Positions 17,010-25,759 of a stretch of DNA of 64,000 nucleotides are shown here, piece by piece (the stretch's first letter is position 1; every line of letters starts with the position of its first letter). Both the position numbers and the translations under genes were made by a program. The stretch is from Streptomyces sp. TRM68416 (GTDB lineage: Bacteria > Actinomycetota > Actinomycetes > Streptomycetales > Streptomycetaceae): contig NZ_JACVWU010000036.1 of NCBI RefSeq assembly GCF_014596915.1, forward strand, positions 1-64,000, given 5' to 3'. The notes beneath the pieces are model-generated. The model ran no database searches and had not been told where the DNA came from. It was given only the letters and a program-made list of their open reading frames with translations.

Positions 17010-19595
17010 ATGACGACTTCCGCGACCCCCGGAACCGGCCCGACCGAGAACTCCATGCGTCGCGCCCTCAAACGCGCCCGGGACGGCGTCGCGCTCGACG
17101 TCGCCGAGGCGGCCGTCCTGCTCCAGGCCCGCGGCGAGGCGCTCGACGACCTCGCCGCGTCGGCCGCCCGGGTGCGGGACGCGGGCCTGGAGGCGGCAGG
17201 CCGGCCGGGCGTCATCACGTACTCGAAGAGCGTCTTCATCCCCCTCACCCGGCTGTGCCGGGACAAGTGCCACTACTGCACGTTCGTCACCGTGCCGGGC
17301 AAGCTGCGCCGGGCCGGTCACGGCATGTTCATGTCCCCCGACGAGGTCCTCGACATCGCCCGCAAGGGCGCCGCCCTCGGCTGCAAGGAAGCCCTGATCA
17401 CCCTCGGCGACAAGCCCGAGGACCGCTGGCCCGAGGCGCGCGAATGGCTCGACGCGCACGGCTACGACGACACCATCGCCTACGTCCGGGCGATCTCGAT
17501 CCGCATCCTGGAGGAGACCGGGCTCCTGCCGCACCTGAACCCGGGCGTGATGTCGTGGACGGACTTCCAGCGCCTGAAGCCGGTCGCCCCCTCCATGGGC
17601 ATGATGCTGGAGACGACCGCGACCCGGCTCTGGTCCGAGCCGGGCGGCCCGCACCACGGCTCCCCGGACAAGGAACCCGCCGTACGGCTGCGGGTGCTGG
17701 AGGACGCGGGCCGTTCGTCGGTCCCCTTCACCTCCGGGATCCTGATCGGGATCGGCGAGACCTACGAGGAGCGGGCGGAGTCGCTGTTCGGGCTGCGGAA
17801 GATCGCGCGGGCGTACCACGGCATCCAGGAACTGATCATCCAGAACTTCCGCGCCAAGCCGGACACGGCGATGCGCGGCATGCCCGACGCCGAACTCGAC
17901 GAACTGGTCGCCGCCGTGGCCGTCGCCCGCCTCGTCATGGGCCCCAGCGGCTGCATCCAGGCCCCGCCGAACCTCGTCGAGGGCGAGTACGAGCGTCTCA
18001 TCGGCGCCGGGATCGACGACTGGGGCGGGGTGTCCCCGCTGACCATCGACCACGTGAACCCCGAGCGCCCCTGGCCGCAGATCGAGGAGCTGACCCGGCG
18101 CTCGTCCGCCGCCGGGTTCGAGCTGCGCGAACGGCTGTGCGTGTACCCGGAGTTCGTCCGCCGGGGCGAGCCCTGGCTGGACCCGCGGCTGCGCCCGCAC
18201 GTGGCGGCGCTGGCCGACCCGGCCACGGGCCTCGCCCTGCCGGACGCGGCCGTCGAGGGCCGGCCCTGGCAGGAACCGGAGGAGGCCTTCGAGGCGAGCG
18301 GCCGCACCGACCTGCACGCCACCATCGACACCGAGGGCCGCACCTCCGACCGCCGCGACGACTTCGACGAGGTCTACGGCGACTGGGGCGCCCTGCGCGA
18401 GGCGGCGGCGCCGGGCATGGCGCCGGAGCGCATCGACACCGACGTACGGGCGGCGCTGGCGACGGCGGCCGACGATCCGACGAAGCTGACGGACGAGGAG
18501 GCGCTGGCCCTGCTGCACGCGGACGGGGCCGCGCTCGACGCCCTGTGCCGGATCGCGGACGACGTCCGCAAGGCAGCCGTCGGCGAGGACGTGACGTACA
18601 TCGTCACGCGGAACATCAACTTCACCAACGTCTGCTACACCGGCTGCCGCTTCTGCGCCTTCGCCCAGCGCCGGACGGACGCGGACGCGTACACGCTCTC
18701 CCTGGACCAGGTCGCCGACCGCGCCCAACAGGCCTGGGAGGTGGGCGCGGTGGAGGTCTGCATGCAGGGCGGCATCCATCCGGACCTGCCCGGGACGGCG
18801 TACTTCGACATCGCGCGGGCGGTGAAGGAGCGCGTGCCGGGGATGCATGTCCACGCCTTCTCGCCCATGGAGGTCGTGAACGGCGCGACGCGGACCGGCC
18901 TTTCGATCCGCGAGTGGCTGACGGTCGCGAAGGAGGCGGGCCTCGACTCGATCCCCGGCACCGCCGCCGAGATCCTCGACGACGAGGTCCGCTGGATCCT
19001 CACCAAGGGCAAACTGCCCACGGCCACCTGGATCGAAGTGATCACCACCGCCCACGAGCTGGGCATACGCTCGTCGTCGACGATGATGTACGGCCATGTC
19101 GACCAGCCCCGGCACTGGCTCGGCCACCTGCGCACGCTGGCGGGCATCCAGCAGCGGACGGGCGGCTTCACGGAGTTCGTGACCCTGCCGTTCATCCACA
19201 CCAACGCACCGGTGTACCTGGCGGGCATCGCGCGCCCCGGCCCGACCGTCCGGGACAACCGGGCGGTGACGGCCATGGCCCGGCTCCTGCTCCACCCGTG
19301 GATCCCGAACATCCAGACAAGCTGGGTGAAACTGGGCACCGAGGGTGCCGCGGAGATGCTCCGCTCCGGCGCCAACGACCTGGGCGGCACCCTGATGGAG
19401 GAGACGATCTCCCGCATGGCGGGCTCCTCCTACGGCTCCTACAAGTCGGTGAAGGACCTGATCGCGGTGGCGGACGCGGCGGGCCGCCCGGCGAAACCCC
19501 GCACGACCCTGTACGGCGAGGTCCCCGAGGAACGGCAGCGGGCGGCGACGGCCTCCGACGGGCACTTGCCGGAGCTGCTGCCGGTGCTGGACTGA
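17010..19595 (+). CDS. fbiC: FO synthase, fused CofG/CofH (FbiC)
   Basis: The 861-residue bifunctional radical-SAM enzyme makes 7,8-didemethyl-8-hydroxy-5-deazariboflavin, the chromophore of coenzyme F420, from tyrosine and a flavin precursor. The CofG half has the cluster motif CRDKCHYC (Cys 83, 87, 90) and the CofH half has CYTGCRFC near residue 542. Length and domain order match actinobacterial FbiC. It sits among several luciferase-like genes that probably use F420. It is followed by a 26-bp tandem repeat. Confidence 0.96.
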   Translation: MTTSATPGTGPTENSMRRALKRARDGVALDVAEAAVLLQARGEALDDLAASAARVRDAGLEAAGRPGVITYSKSVFIPLTRLCRDKCHYCTFVTVPGKLRRAGHGMFMSPDEVLDIARKGAALGCKEALITLGDKPEDRWPEAREWLDAHGYDDTIAYVRAISIRILEETGLLPHLNPGVMSWTDFQRLKPVAPSMGMMLETTATRLWSEPGGPHHGSPDKEPAVRLRVLEDAGRSSVPFTSGILIGIGETYEERAESLFGLRKIARAYHGIQELIIQNFRAKPDTAMRGMPDAELDELVAAVAVARLVMGPSGCIQAPPNLVEGEYERLIGAGIDDWGGVSPLTIDHVNPERPWPQIEELTRRSSAAGFELRERLCVYPEFVRRGEPWLDPRLRPHVAALADPATGLALPDAAVEGRPWQEPEEAFEASGRTDLHATIDTEGRTSDRRDDFDEVYGDWGALREAAAPGMAPERIDTDVRAALATAADDPTKLTDEEALALLHADGAALDALCRIADDVRKAAVGEDVTYIVTRNINFTNVCYTGCRFCAFAQRRTDADAYTLSLDQVADRAQQAWEVGAVEVCMQGGIHPDLPGTAYFDIARAVKERVPGMHVHAFSPMEVVNGATRTGLSIREWLTVAKEAGLDSIPGTAAEILDDEVRWILTKGKLPTATWIEVITTAHELGIRSSSTMMYGHVDQPRHWLGHLRTLAGIQQRTGGFTEFVTLPFIHTNAPVYLAGIARPGPTVRDNRAVTAMARLLLHPWIPNIQTSWVKLGTEGAAEMLRSGANDLGGTLMEETISRMAGSSYGSYKSVKDLIAVADAAGRPAKPRTTLYGEVPEERQRAATASDGHLPELLPVLD

Positions 19596-19690
19596 GGGGG
19601 CCGCGCGCGGTGCCGGGCGGAGGGGGCCGCACGCGGTGCCGGCCGAGAGGGCCCGTGCACGGTGCCGGACCGAGAGGGCCTGCGCACAGC
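19596..19690 (+). repeat. 26-bp degenerate tandem repeat
   Basis: About three and a half units, with ggtgccgg at 19609, 19635 and 19661, occupy the gap between fbiC and the next gene. Confidence 0.7.
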
Positions 19691-19735
19691 AGTACGATGA
19701 TCGGACCCTGTCGGTGAGCTGAGGAGATGCGTGCC

Positions 19736-20290
19736 GTGCCTGCCTCGAAGGTCTGGGTGACCGGTCTGACGGTGGGAGCGATAGCCGTGGTCGCCGCCCT
19801 CGCCGTACAGGCGGACCGGGGCGACAAGCCCGCCGCCGCTGCCGCCCGCCCGAGCGCCTCCGCCACCACCGGCCCCGAGCCCCAGCCCACGGAGTCCGCC
19901 GCCCCGGCCGCCGTACCGGACGGCTCGGGCGCGGGCCGCCGGATCGTCTACTCGCTCGGCCAGGACCGGGTCTGGCTGGTGGACGCGAGCGACTCCCCCC
20001 GCCGCACCTTCGCAGTGTGGCCCGGGACGGTCGACCCCGACCCCGGCACGTACACGGTCGGCACCCGGACCGAGGACCCGATCACCGGGTCCGACGGCGT
20101 GCGGATCGAACACGTGGTGTACTTCGCGGTGAAGTCCGGCGTGAACGTCGCGTTCTCCAACGCCGTGGACGGCTCCTCGCCCCCGCCCGCCGACGGGGCC
20201 CGGACCGGCGGCATCCGGATGACGACGGCGGACGGGTCGGCGCTGTGGACGTTCGGGTCGGCGGGGACGACCGTCGCGGTCGTCGAGTAG
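19736..20290 (+). CDS. Exported L,D-transpeptidase-like protein lacking catalytic residues
   Basis: The 184-residue protein begins with a membrane anchor or signal segment (VTGLTVGAIAVVAALAV), then an Ala/Pro/Ser linker, then a domain that aligns by eye with YkuD folds. RIVYSLGQDRVWLVD, DPGTYTV and GGIRMTTADGSALW correspond to the strands around SHGCIRM. The catalytic Cys and His positions read Gly and Thr. Start: GAGGAG is nine bases before the GTG at 19736, whereas it abuts the ATG at 19727. Probably a cell-envelope pseudo-enzyme. Confidence 0.6.
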   Translation: MPASKVWVTGLTVGAIAVVAALAVQADRGDKPAAAAARPSASATTGPEPQPTESAAPAAVPDGSGAGRRIVYSLGQDRVWLVDASDSPRRTFAVWPGTVDPDPGTYTVGTRTEDPITGSDGVRIEHVVYFAVKSGVNVAFSNAVDGSSPPPADGARTGGIRMTTADGSALWTFGSAGTTVAVVE

Positions 20291-20310
20291 ACAGCGGGGG
20301 TAACCAAAAC

Positions 20311-20520
20311 GTGGGCGTGCTGATCCTTTCCGTACTGCTGGCGCTGGTCGTCGGCGGCTGCGTCTGCGTCGTCTGGGCGAGCCGGGGCACCGCCCCGCGC
20401 TGGGCACGCGGGGCGGCAGCCGTGACGCGGGGCGCGGGCGAGGTGGTGGCGGCGCTGGTGAAGTCCAACAAGGGGTCGAACCGGAGCGGCAGCAGCTCGG
20501 ACGGCTCCTCCGTCGATTAG
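20311..20520 (+). CDS. Small single-span membrane protein, unknown
   Basis: The 69-residue protein has one transmembrane helix (VLILSVLLALVVGGCVCVVW) and a basic, Ser/Gly-rich tail. It starts at GTG after GCGGGGG, 20 bp behind the transpeptidase-like gene, and so may be in an operon with it. Its stop codon overlaps the stop of the convergent gene by 4 bp. I recognise no family. Confidence 0.6.
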   Translation: MGVLILSVLLALVVGGCVCVVWASRGTAPRWARGAAAVTRGAGEVVAALVKSNKGSNRSGSSSDGSSVD

Positions 20521-21014
20521 GACTCGGCCGTGCCCGGCAGGTGGTTCACCAGCAGCACGATCCCGCTGAACACGAACACCCGCGTCGCCGCGTCCAGCCC
20601 GTTCCAGTCCCCGGACTGCCACATCGCGAACCACTCACCGCCGATCGCGATGAACCCGGCGCCGAACAGCAGCATCACCATGAGCAGGCCGTACGTGGAG
20701 ACCCGGCGGGCGCGGGCCGTGTCGTGACGGGCCCAGAGCCAGCTGCCGTAGATCAGCACGAGGGCGGCGAGGGTCTCCCAGACGATGATCGCGACGTACG
20801 CCGCATCCTGAAGTCCCTTGCTGGTGACGGCCCGCCACATCAGGTCGTCGTCCTTGAACGTCGTGTCCATCGCCAGCACGTGCCGCACGAACTGCTGGTT
20901 CGTCCCGAAGTCCGTGATGTTCCCGAAGGCCACGAGAGCCATGTAGAGCGCGACGGACGCGGTGAGGAGGAGGGCGGTGAGGCGGAGAGCGCTGCGTGGG
21001 GGTGTCGATGCCAT
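20517..21014 (-). CDS. DUF2165-like membrane protein
   Basis: The 165-residue protein has about four transmembrane segments. FGNITDFGTNQQFVRHVLAMD after the first helix is typical of DUF2165, as are GLLMVMLLFGAGFIAIGGEW and FVFSGIVLLVNH. The ATG at 21014 has GGAGG nine bases upstream. Function unknown. Confidence 0.78.
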   Translation of the reverse strand: MASTPPRSALRLTALLLTASVALYMALVAFGNITDFGTNQQFVRHVLAMDTTFKDDDLMWRAVTSKGLQDAAYVAIIVWETLAALVLIYGSWLWARHDTARARRVSTYGLLMVMLLFGAGFIAIGGEWFAMWQSGDWNGLDAATRVFVFSGIVLLVNHLPGTAES

Positions 21015-21074
21015 GAGGGCCATCCTCCCCCGGGCGGGGTGCCGTGATCCACGGTGATCGAGCCAGAATGAGGC

Positions 21075-23525
21075 ATGGCAGAGGCGCGGTTGACGATGCA
21101 GGAGCTGATTCGGCAGCGCAGGCGCGCCGGCTTCGTGGGGCGCATCGCCGAACGGGCGGCGTTCCGGCAGAACTTGGACCTCCCGCCCGAGGACGAACGG
21201 CATCGCTTCCTCTTCCACGTGCACGGCAACGCGGGGGTTGGGAAGACGTTCCTGGTACGGGAGTTGGAGCAGCTCGCCCGGGAACGGGGCGCGTTCACGG
21301 CCTACGTGGACGAGACGGTGGACAGCCTGCCCGAAACCATGGAGCTGATTAGCCGTCAGTTCCGGGACCGAGGGCGGCGGTTCAAGGAGCTGGACCGTCT
21401 GCTGGCCGCGCACCGCGAGCGACGGCACGAGGCCGAGGCGGCGGCCGCGGCCCTCGCCCCCGAGGAACCCTCGGCGACGAGCCTGACGTTGACCCGCGCC
21501 GGACTCGCGGGCCTGGGCATGGTCCCGGTGGTCGGCCCCTTCGCCGGCGCCCTCGACGCCGACCGGCTCGCCCAGGGCGCCGACCGGCTGCGGGCCGGGG
21601 TGAGCGCCCGCCTGCGCAGTCAGGAGGACGTACAACTGGTCCTGGCACCGGAGCGGGTCCTCACCCCGGTGCTGCTCGACGAACTGACGCAGGCGGCATC
21701 GGCCGTCCCCTGGATCGTCCTGTTCTTCGACACGTACGAGCGGACGGGGCCGTTCCTCGACGGCTGGCTGCACGAGGTGATGACGACCGAGCGTCACGGC
21801 ACCCTCCCGGCCACCGTCGTCGTGGTGACCTCCGGACAGCGCCCCCTCGACCCCGCCCGCTGGGGCGGCTTCGCCGACTTCCTCACCCAGATGCCCCTCA
21901 CGCCGTTCACGGAGGAGGAGTCGAGGGGACTGCTCGCGGCCCGGGGCGTGGTGGCCGAGCCCGTCGTCGAGGAGGTGCTGCGCCTCACGGGCGGACTCCC
22001 GGTACTGGTCTCGACCCTGGCCGAGGCCCGGCCCGCCGATCCGCAGGACGTGGGTGACCCCAGCGCCTCCGCCGTCGAGCACTTCCTCAAGTGGGAGCGG
22101 GACCCCGTCCGCCGCGCCGTCGCCCTGGCCTGCGCCCTGCCCCGCCGACTGGACGCGGACGTGTTCCGGGCGGTGGTGGAGGACGCGGGCGATGACGTGC
22201 TGTACGAGTGGCTGAGGGGGTTGCCCTTCGTCAGCGAGCGGGGGGAGTGGGCGCAGTACCACGACGTCGTACGGGCGCCGATGCTGCGGCTGCAACGCCG
22301 ACGTTCGCCCCGGGGGTGGGCGGAGCGGCAGCGGCGGTTGGCGGGGGTGTTCGGGCGGTGGCTGGGGGAGGCGGAGGCCGGGTGGGGGGACCGGGAAGGG
22401 CGGGAGCTGTGGCAGGACGAGGCATGGCAGGAACTGCGGCTGGCGGAGACCTACCACCTGCTGTGCGCCGGGGAGCGGGACGCCCTTCCGGCGGCGCTGC
22501 GGGACTTCGTGGCCGCCTGTGACGCCGGGGAGACCGCCGCCGTGCGCTGGGCCCGGGCGCTCGTGGACGCCGGACAGGACGCCGACGCCCGGGACGCGGG
22601 CCGCTGGGGCAGCGACCTGACGGCCGCGCTGGCCGACGGCGGCATACCGGCGGCCCTCGCCCACCTCCTGCGCGGCGCCGTGCTCGACGTACCGGGGCAG
22701 GCCCACGCCCGGACGGTACGGGGCAACGCCCTGCGGGACACGGGCGCCCACGGGGAAGCGCTGGCCGAGTTCGACCGCGCCGTCTCCCTGGACCCCGGCC
22801 TGGCCCGCGCCTACCAGGGCCGGGCCGAGACCCACGCACGGCTGGACGACTACGACGCGGCCGTCGCCGACCTGGACCGGGCACTCGCGCTGGAACCGGG
22901 CAACGCCCTGTGGTGTGCGATCCGGGGCGAATACCACCGCATTCAGGGCCGCTACGAGGAGACGGTCCGGGACTTGGGCAGGGCCCTCGACCTCGACCCG
23001 ACCCTCGACTTCGCCTGGGCCTCCCGTGGCGCGGCACACCTGCGCCACGGAGACCCGGACGCGGCCCTCCTCGACCTGAACCGTGCCCTCGAACTCAACC
23101 CGGACTACCCGTGGGCCCTCGCCCGCCGGGCCCGCGTCTGGCGCGCCCTGGGCGCCCCGGACCGCCAACTGGCCGACCTGGACCGAGCCCTCGCCGTCGA
23201 CCCCGACTGGGCCTGGGGCCTGTGCGAACGCGGCGACGCGCTACGGGCAATCGGCCGCCACGACGAATCCCTGGCCGACCTCGACCGAGCCCTGACCCTG
23301 GCCCCCGAGTACGTCTCGGCCCGCGCCAGCCGAGGCGCCACACTGGCCGCCCTCGGCCGCCCCGAGGAAGCGCTGACGGACCTGAACACCGCACTGAGCC
23401 GGAACCCCTCCTACGTATGGGCCCTACTCCAGCGAGCCGCCGTCCACCGCACCCTGGGCGCCCACACGATGGCCTCCACCGACGAAGAAAACGCCGCCTG
23501 CCTGTCAGCCGACGCCACGCCATGA
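21075..23525 (+). CDS. STAND-type NTPase with C-terminal TPR array
   Basis: The 816-residue protein has a P-loop GNAGVGKT (51-58), a Walker B WIVLFFDTYE (about 213-222), an NTPase helical region and a winged-helix-like block (about 340-440). About eight tetratricopeptide repeats follow from about 555 to 805, for example AEFDRAVSLDPGLARAYQGR. The plan (ATPase switch plus repeat sensor) is shared by STAND signalling and some phage-defence proteins. No N-terminal effector domain is evident, so it may act through a partner. It stands alone, and repeat element B begins 48 bp after its stop. Confidence 0.75.
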   Translation: MAEARLTMQELIRQRRRAGFVGRIAERAAFRQNLDLPPEDERHRFLFHVHGNAGVGKTFLVRELEQLARERGAFTAYVDETVDSLPETMELISRQFRDRGRRFKELDRLLAAHRERRHEAEAAAAALAPEEPSATSLTLTRAGLAGLGMVPVVGPFAGALDADRLAQGADRLRAGVSARLRSQEDVQLVLAPERVLTPVLLDELTQAASAVPWIVLFFDTYERTGPFLDGWLHEVMTTERHGTLPATVVVVTSGQRPLDPARWGGFADFLTQMPLTPFTEEESRGLLAARGVVAEPVVEEVLRLTGGLPVLVSTLAEARPADPQDVGDPSASAVEHFLKWERDPVRRAVALACALPRRLDADVFRAVVEDAGDDVLYEWLRGLPFVSERGEWAQYHDVVRAPMLRLQRRRSPRGWAERQRRLAGVFGRWLGEAEAGWGDREGRELWQDEAWQELRLAETYHLLCAGERDALPAALRDFVAACDAGETAAVRWARALVDAGQDADARDAGRWGSDLTAALADGGIPAALAHLLRGAVLDVPGQAHARTVRGNALRDTGAHGEALAEFDRAVSLDPGLARAYQGRAETHARLDDYDAAVADLDRALALEPGNALWCAIRGEYHRIQGRYEETVRDLGRALDLDPTLDFAWASRGAAHLRHGDPDAALLDLNRALELNPDYPWALARRARVWRALGAPDRQLADLDRALAVDPDWAWGLCERGDALRAIGRHDESLADLDRALTLAPEYVSARASRGATLAALGRPEEALTDLNTALSRNPSYVWALLQRAAVHRTLGAHTMASTDEENAACLSADATP

Positions 23526-23573
23526 GGCGAGGCACCACTGGGTCGACCTCTATTGCGGGGGTGCCGTGTCTCG

Positions 23574-24119
23574 GTGTGGGCCGCCCGCTTCTGGGTCAGT
23601 GTCGTGCTTCCGCGACCCGAGTAAAGGGCGCTGCGCGTCGCCTTCGGCGATGGGCCTGCGGCCCACCCTTGACTCGGCTCGCTCCAGCACGTGGGTGAAG
23701 CGTGCGGGCGGCCCGGGGAGAGCGGGTGGCCGGCCGGGGTGCGCCCCGAGGCCGGTTGCGAGGTCAGGCGGGGTGGGGGCGCGGTCGCGCCTCGCCAGCA
23801 CGCCGGATGGGCTTGGCGGCGAACGGTTGGTGGGTGGGCGCGGTCGCGCCTCGCCTGCACGCCGGGCCGGTTCAGCGGCGAGCGGTGGGTGGTGGTGCGC
23901 GTCGGCGGGGTGGCGGGACGCCGGGTGGGCTTGGCGGGGAGCGGTGGGTGGTGGTGCGCGTCGGCGGGGTGGCGGGACGCCGGGCGGGCTTGGCGGGGAG
24001 CTGTGAGTGGGTGGGGCGCGCCAGGTGGCGGCACGCCGGGTGGCGCTGGCGGCCTCGGCCTGTGAGTGGGGCGCGGTCGCGAATGGTGGCGGGGGAGGGC
24101 TGGCGGCGGGTGGTGCCTG
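23574..24119 (-). repeat. Dispersed repeat element, copy B
   Basis: Reverse-oriented relative of copy A. The core (gggccgcccgcttct, cgcgacccgagtaaagggcg, cacccttgactcgg) runs from 23574 to about 23731. Degenerate G-rich units with cgccgggtgggcttggcg follow, ending near gtggtgcctgg. It lies immediately 3' of the STAND gene. Confidence 0.75.
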
Positions 24120-24168
24120 GTCGGCCTCATGGGTCTCATGGGCTTCCTCAGTCACAGGACCAGCCGTA

Positions 24169-24254
24169 ATTGGCAGATCTGGGCCAGTCGAAGGCCCCAA
24201 GAAGGCAGGTCAGCAGCAGGTCAGTAGCTCTGAGAGTGGCCCAGATCTGCCAAT
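24169..24254. repeat. Perfect 18-bp inverted repeat with 50-bp spacer
   Basis: Arms attggcagatctgggcca (24169-24186) and its exact complement (24237-24254) flank 50 bp. Each arm itself contains the palindrome cagatctg. It sits between repeat elements B and C, which are also in inverted orientation. A 17/18 single arm is at 1653. Confidence 0.85.
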
Positions 24255-24318
24255 CACCGGCTGCCAAGTGGCCTGTGGGTCTGGTGTGACGAAGGAAGTG
24301 GCTTCCGGATCGCCTCGC

Positions 24319-24658
24319 CCCTTGCACCACACCACCGGCCGTTTGTCGCTGAGCTGGCCCGGCGTGCCCCCGCCCCCCTGCTGCGCCCCACCCCCCTACC
24401 GCTCGCCGCTAAGCCCACCCGGCGTGCTGGCGAGGTGCGACCGCGCCCCTCCACCCCGCCTGCCCCGCAAGCCACCCGAGGGTGCACGCCGGTCTGGCCA
24501 CCCGCTCTCTCCGGGCCGCTCGCTCGCTTCTCTCACGTGCTGGAGCGGGCCGAGTCAAGGGTGGGCCGTAGGCCCATCGCCGAAGGCGACGCGTAGCGCC
24601 CTTTACTCGGCTCGCGGAAGCGCGACACTGGCCAAGAAGCGGGCGGCCCAACGGTCAC
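24319..24658 (+). repeat. Dispersed repeat element, copy C
   Basis: Starts ccccttgcaccac like copy A, has fewer minisatellite units, and ends with the core gagtcaagggtgggcc, ccctttactcg, aagcgggcggcc and acggtcac. The last bases run into the stop codon of the DUF397 gene. The window 23526-24654 contains no gene. Confidence 0.8.
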
Positions 24659-24837
24659 TTCGTCAGGTGCGTGAGGAAGGCGGACCAAGTTGTTGCGGCG
24701 AGGGTGAGGTGTGGATCTGTGGGGTTCTTGGAGTCGCGTACGTGGACCGTCAGTGCGGTGGGGGATATGGCGACTTCGACGCACTCGGGACCTTCATTGC
24801 TGCTGTAGCTGCTCTTGAACCACGTAAGGGCAGTCAT
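24655..24837 (-). CDS. DUF397 domain protein
   Basis: The 60-residue protein has the DUF397 pattern: WFKSSYSSNEGPECVEVA, VHVRDSKNPTDP, then TWSAFL. DUF397 proteins pair with XRE/Scr1 regulators in actinomycetes, and some pairs behave like toxin-antitoxin or developmental regulators. Its ATG overlaps the stop of the XRE gene (ATGA). Repeat element C abuts its stop. Confidence 0.88.
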   Translation of the reverse strand: MTALTWFKSSYSSNEGPECVEVAISPTALTVHVRDSKNPTDPHLTLAATTWSAFLTHLTK

Positions 24838-25646
24838 GTCTCCCACTCCAGTACTTTCTCGATGAAGGCCAACGATTCTTGGGGCGTGAGCGCCTGCGCG
24901 CGGATCATTCCATAGTTGATCTCCAGGGTCTGGGCCTCCCGCGGATCACTGATCAGTCGGCTGAGGAACTGGACCTCCAGGTGCCCCAGAGTCTTGCCGT
25001 CCCTGAGTTTCATCAGCTGAAGAGAGCCGCCCATGCCTGCGTGGTCCTCACAGTCTGTGGGCATCACCTGAATCACAGCGTGCCGCAATCTACCGATGTC
25101 CAATAGGTGTTCGAGCTGTCGCCGCAGCACCACCCTGCCTCCGATCGGCCGCCTAAGTGTCACCTCCTCCTGGACGAAGGTGATCTGCGGGCGAGGGGTG
25201 CGGTCGAAGATGGCCTTTCGAGCCATGCGTGCGGCGACGAGGCGGTCCATCTCGTCCTCGGGGTATGGAGGCCGCCGCATCGCGTACAACGCCCGTGTGT
25301 ACTCCGGTGTTTGCAGGAGGCCGTGGATGTGGTGGCTGGCGTAGGCCCCCAGCTCGACGGCCTCCTCCTCCAGCTTCGCCAGATCCCGCACCTTCTTCGG
25401 ATACCGGGCCTCCTCCACGTCCTTCGTCATCGCGGCGATCTTCCCGCCCGCCCCCAGCGCCTCATCGGCCTTGGTCAGAAAGTCAGGCTTGGGGACCCTC
25501 CGCCCCCGCTCCACCGACGAAACCATCTCTCCGCCGTACCCGATGGCGTCCCCGAGTTCCGGCTGAGTCCACCCGGCAGCCTCCCGCCAGGCCTTGATCT
25601 GCCGCCCGACCGCCCTGAGTACGGCCGCAGCCTCCTCGTCCTCCAC
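24834..25646 (-). CDS. XRE-family regulator with DUF5753 (Scr1-like)
   Basis: The 270-residue protein has an N-terminal helix-turn-helix (WTQPELGDAIGYGGEMVSSVERGRRVP, about 25-52) and a DUF5753 ligand or partner domain with HIHGLLQTPEYTRALY and HLEVQFLSRLISD. GTG start with GGAGGGG six bases upstream. It forms an operon with DUF397 and is divergent from an anti-sigma-like ATPase gene, a frequent actinomycete trio. A second Scr1/DUF397 set lies at 35018-36313. Confidence 0.9.
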   Translation of the reverse strand: MEDEEAAAVLRAVGRQIKAWREAAGWTQPELGDAIGYGGEMVSSVERGRRVPKPDFLTKADEALGAGGKIAAMTKDVEEARYPKKVRDLAKLEEEAVELGAYASHHIHGLLQTPEYTRALYAMRRPPYPEDEMDRLVAARMARKAIFDRTPRPQITFVQEEVTLRRPIGGRVVLRRQLEHLLDIGRLRHAVIQVMPTDCEDHAGMGGSLQLMKLRDGKTLGHLEVQFLSRLISDPREAQTLEINYGMIRAQALTPQESLAFIEKVLEWET

Positions 25647-25759
25647 GTCTTCCCCTCCCGACGTACAAGCCGTACGGCCCCGGCTCCCCGCCGGACAGTC
25701 ACGTTCCGTACCGGAGTCGTTGCTGTTCAGCGTAGGAACGGACGAGCACGCTGAGTCGC

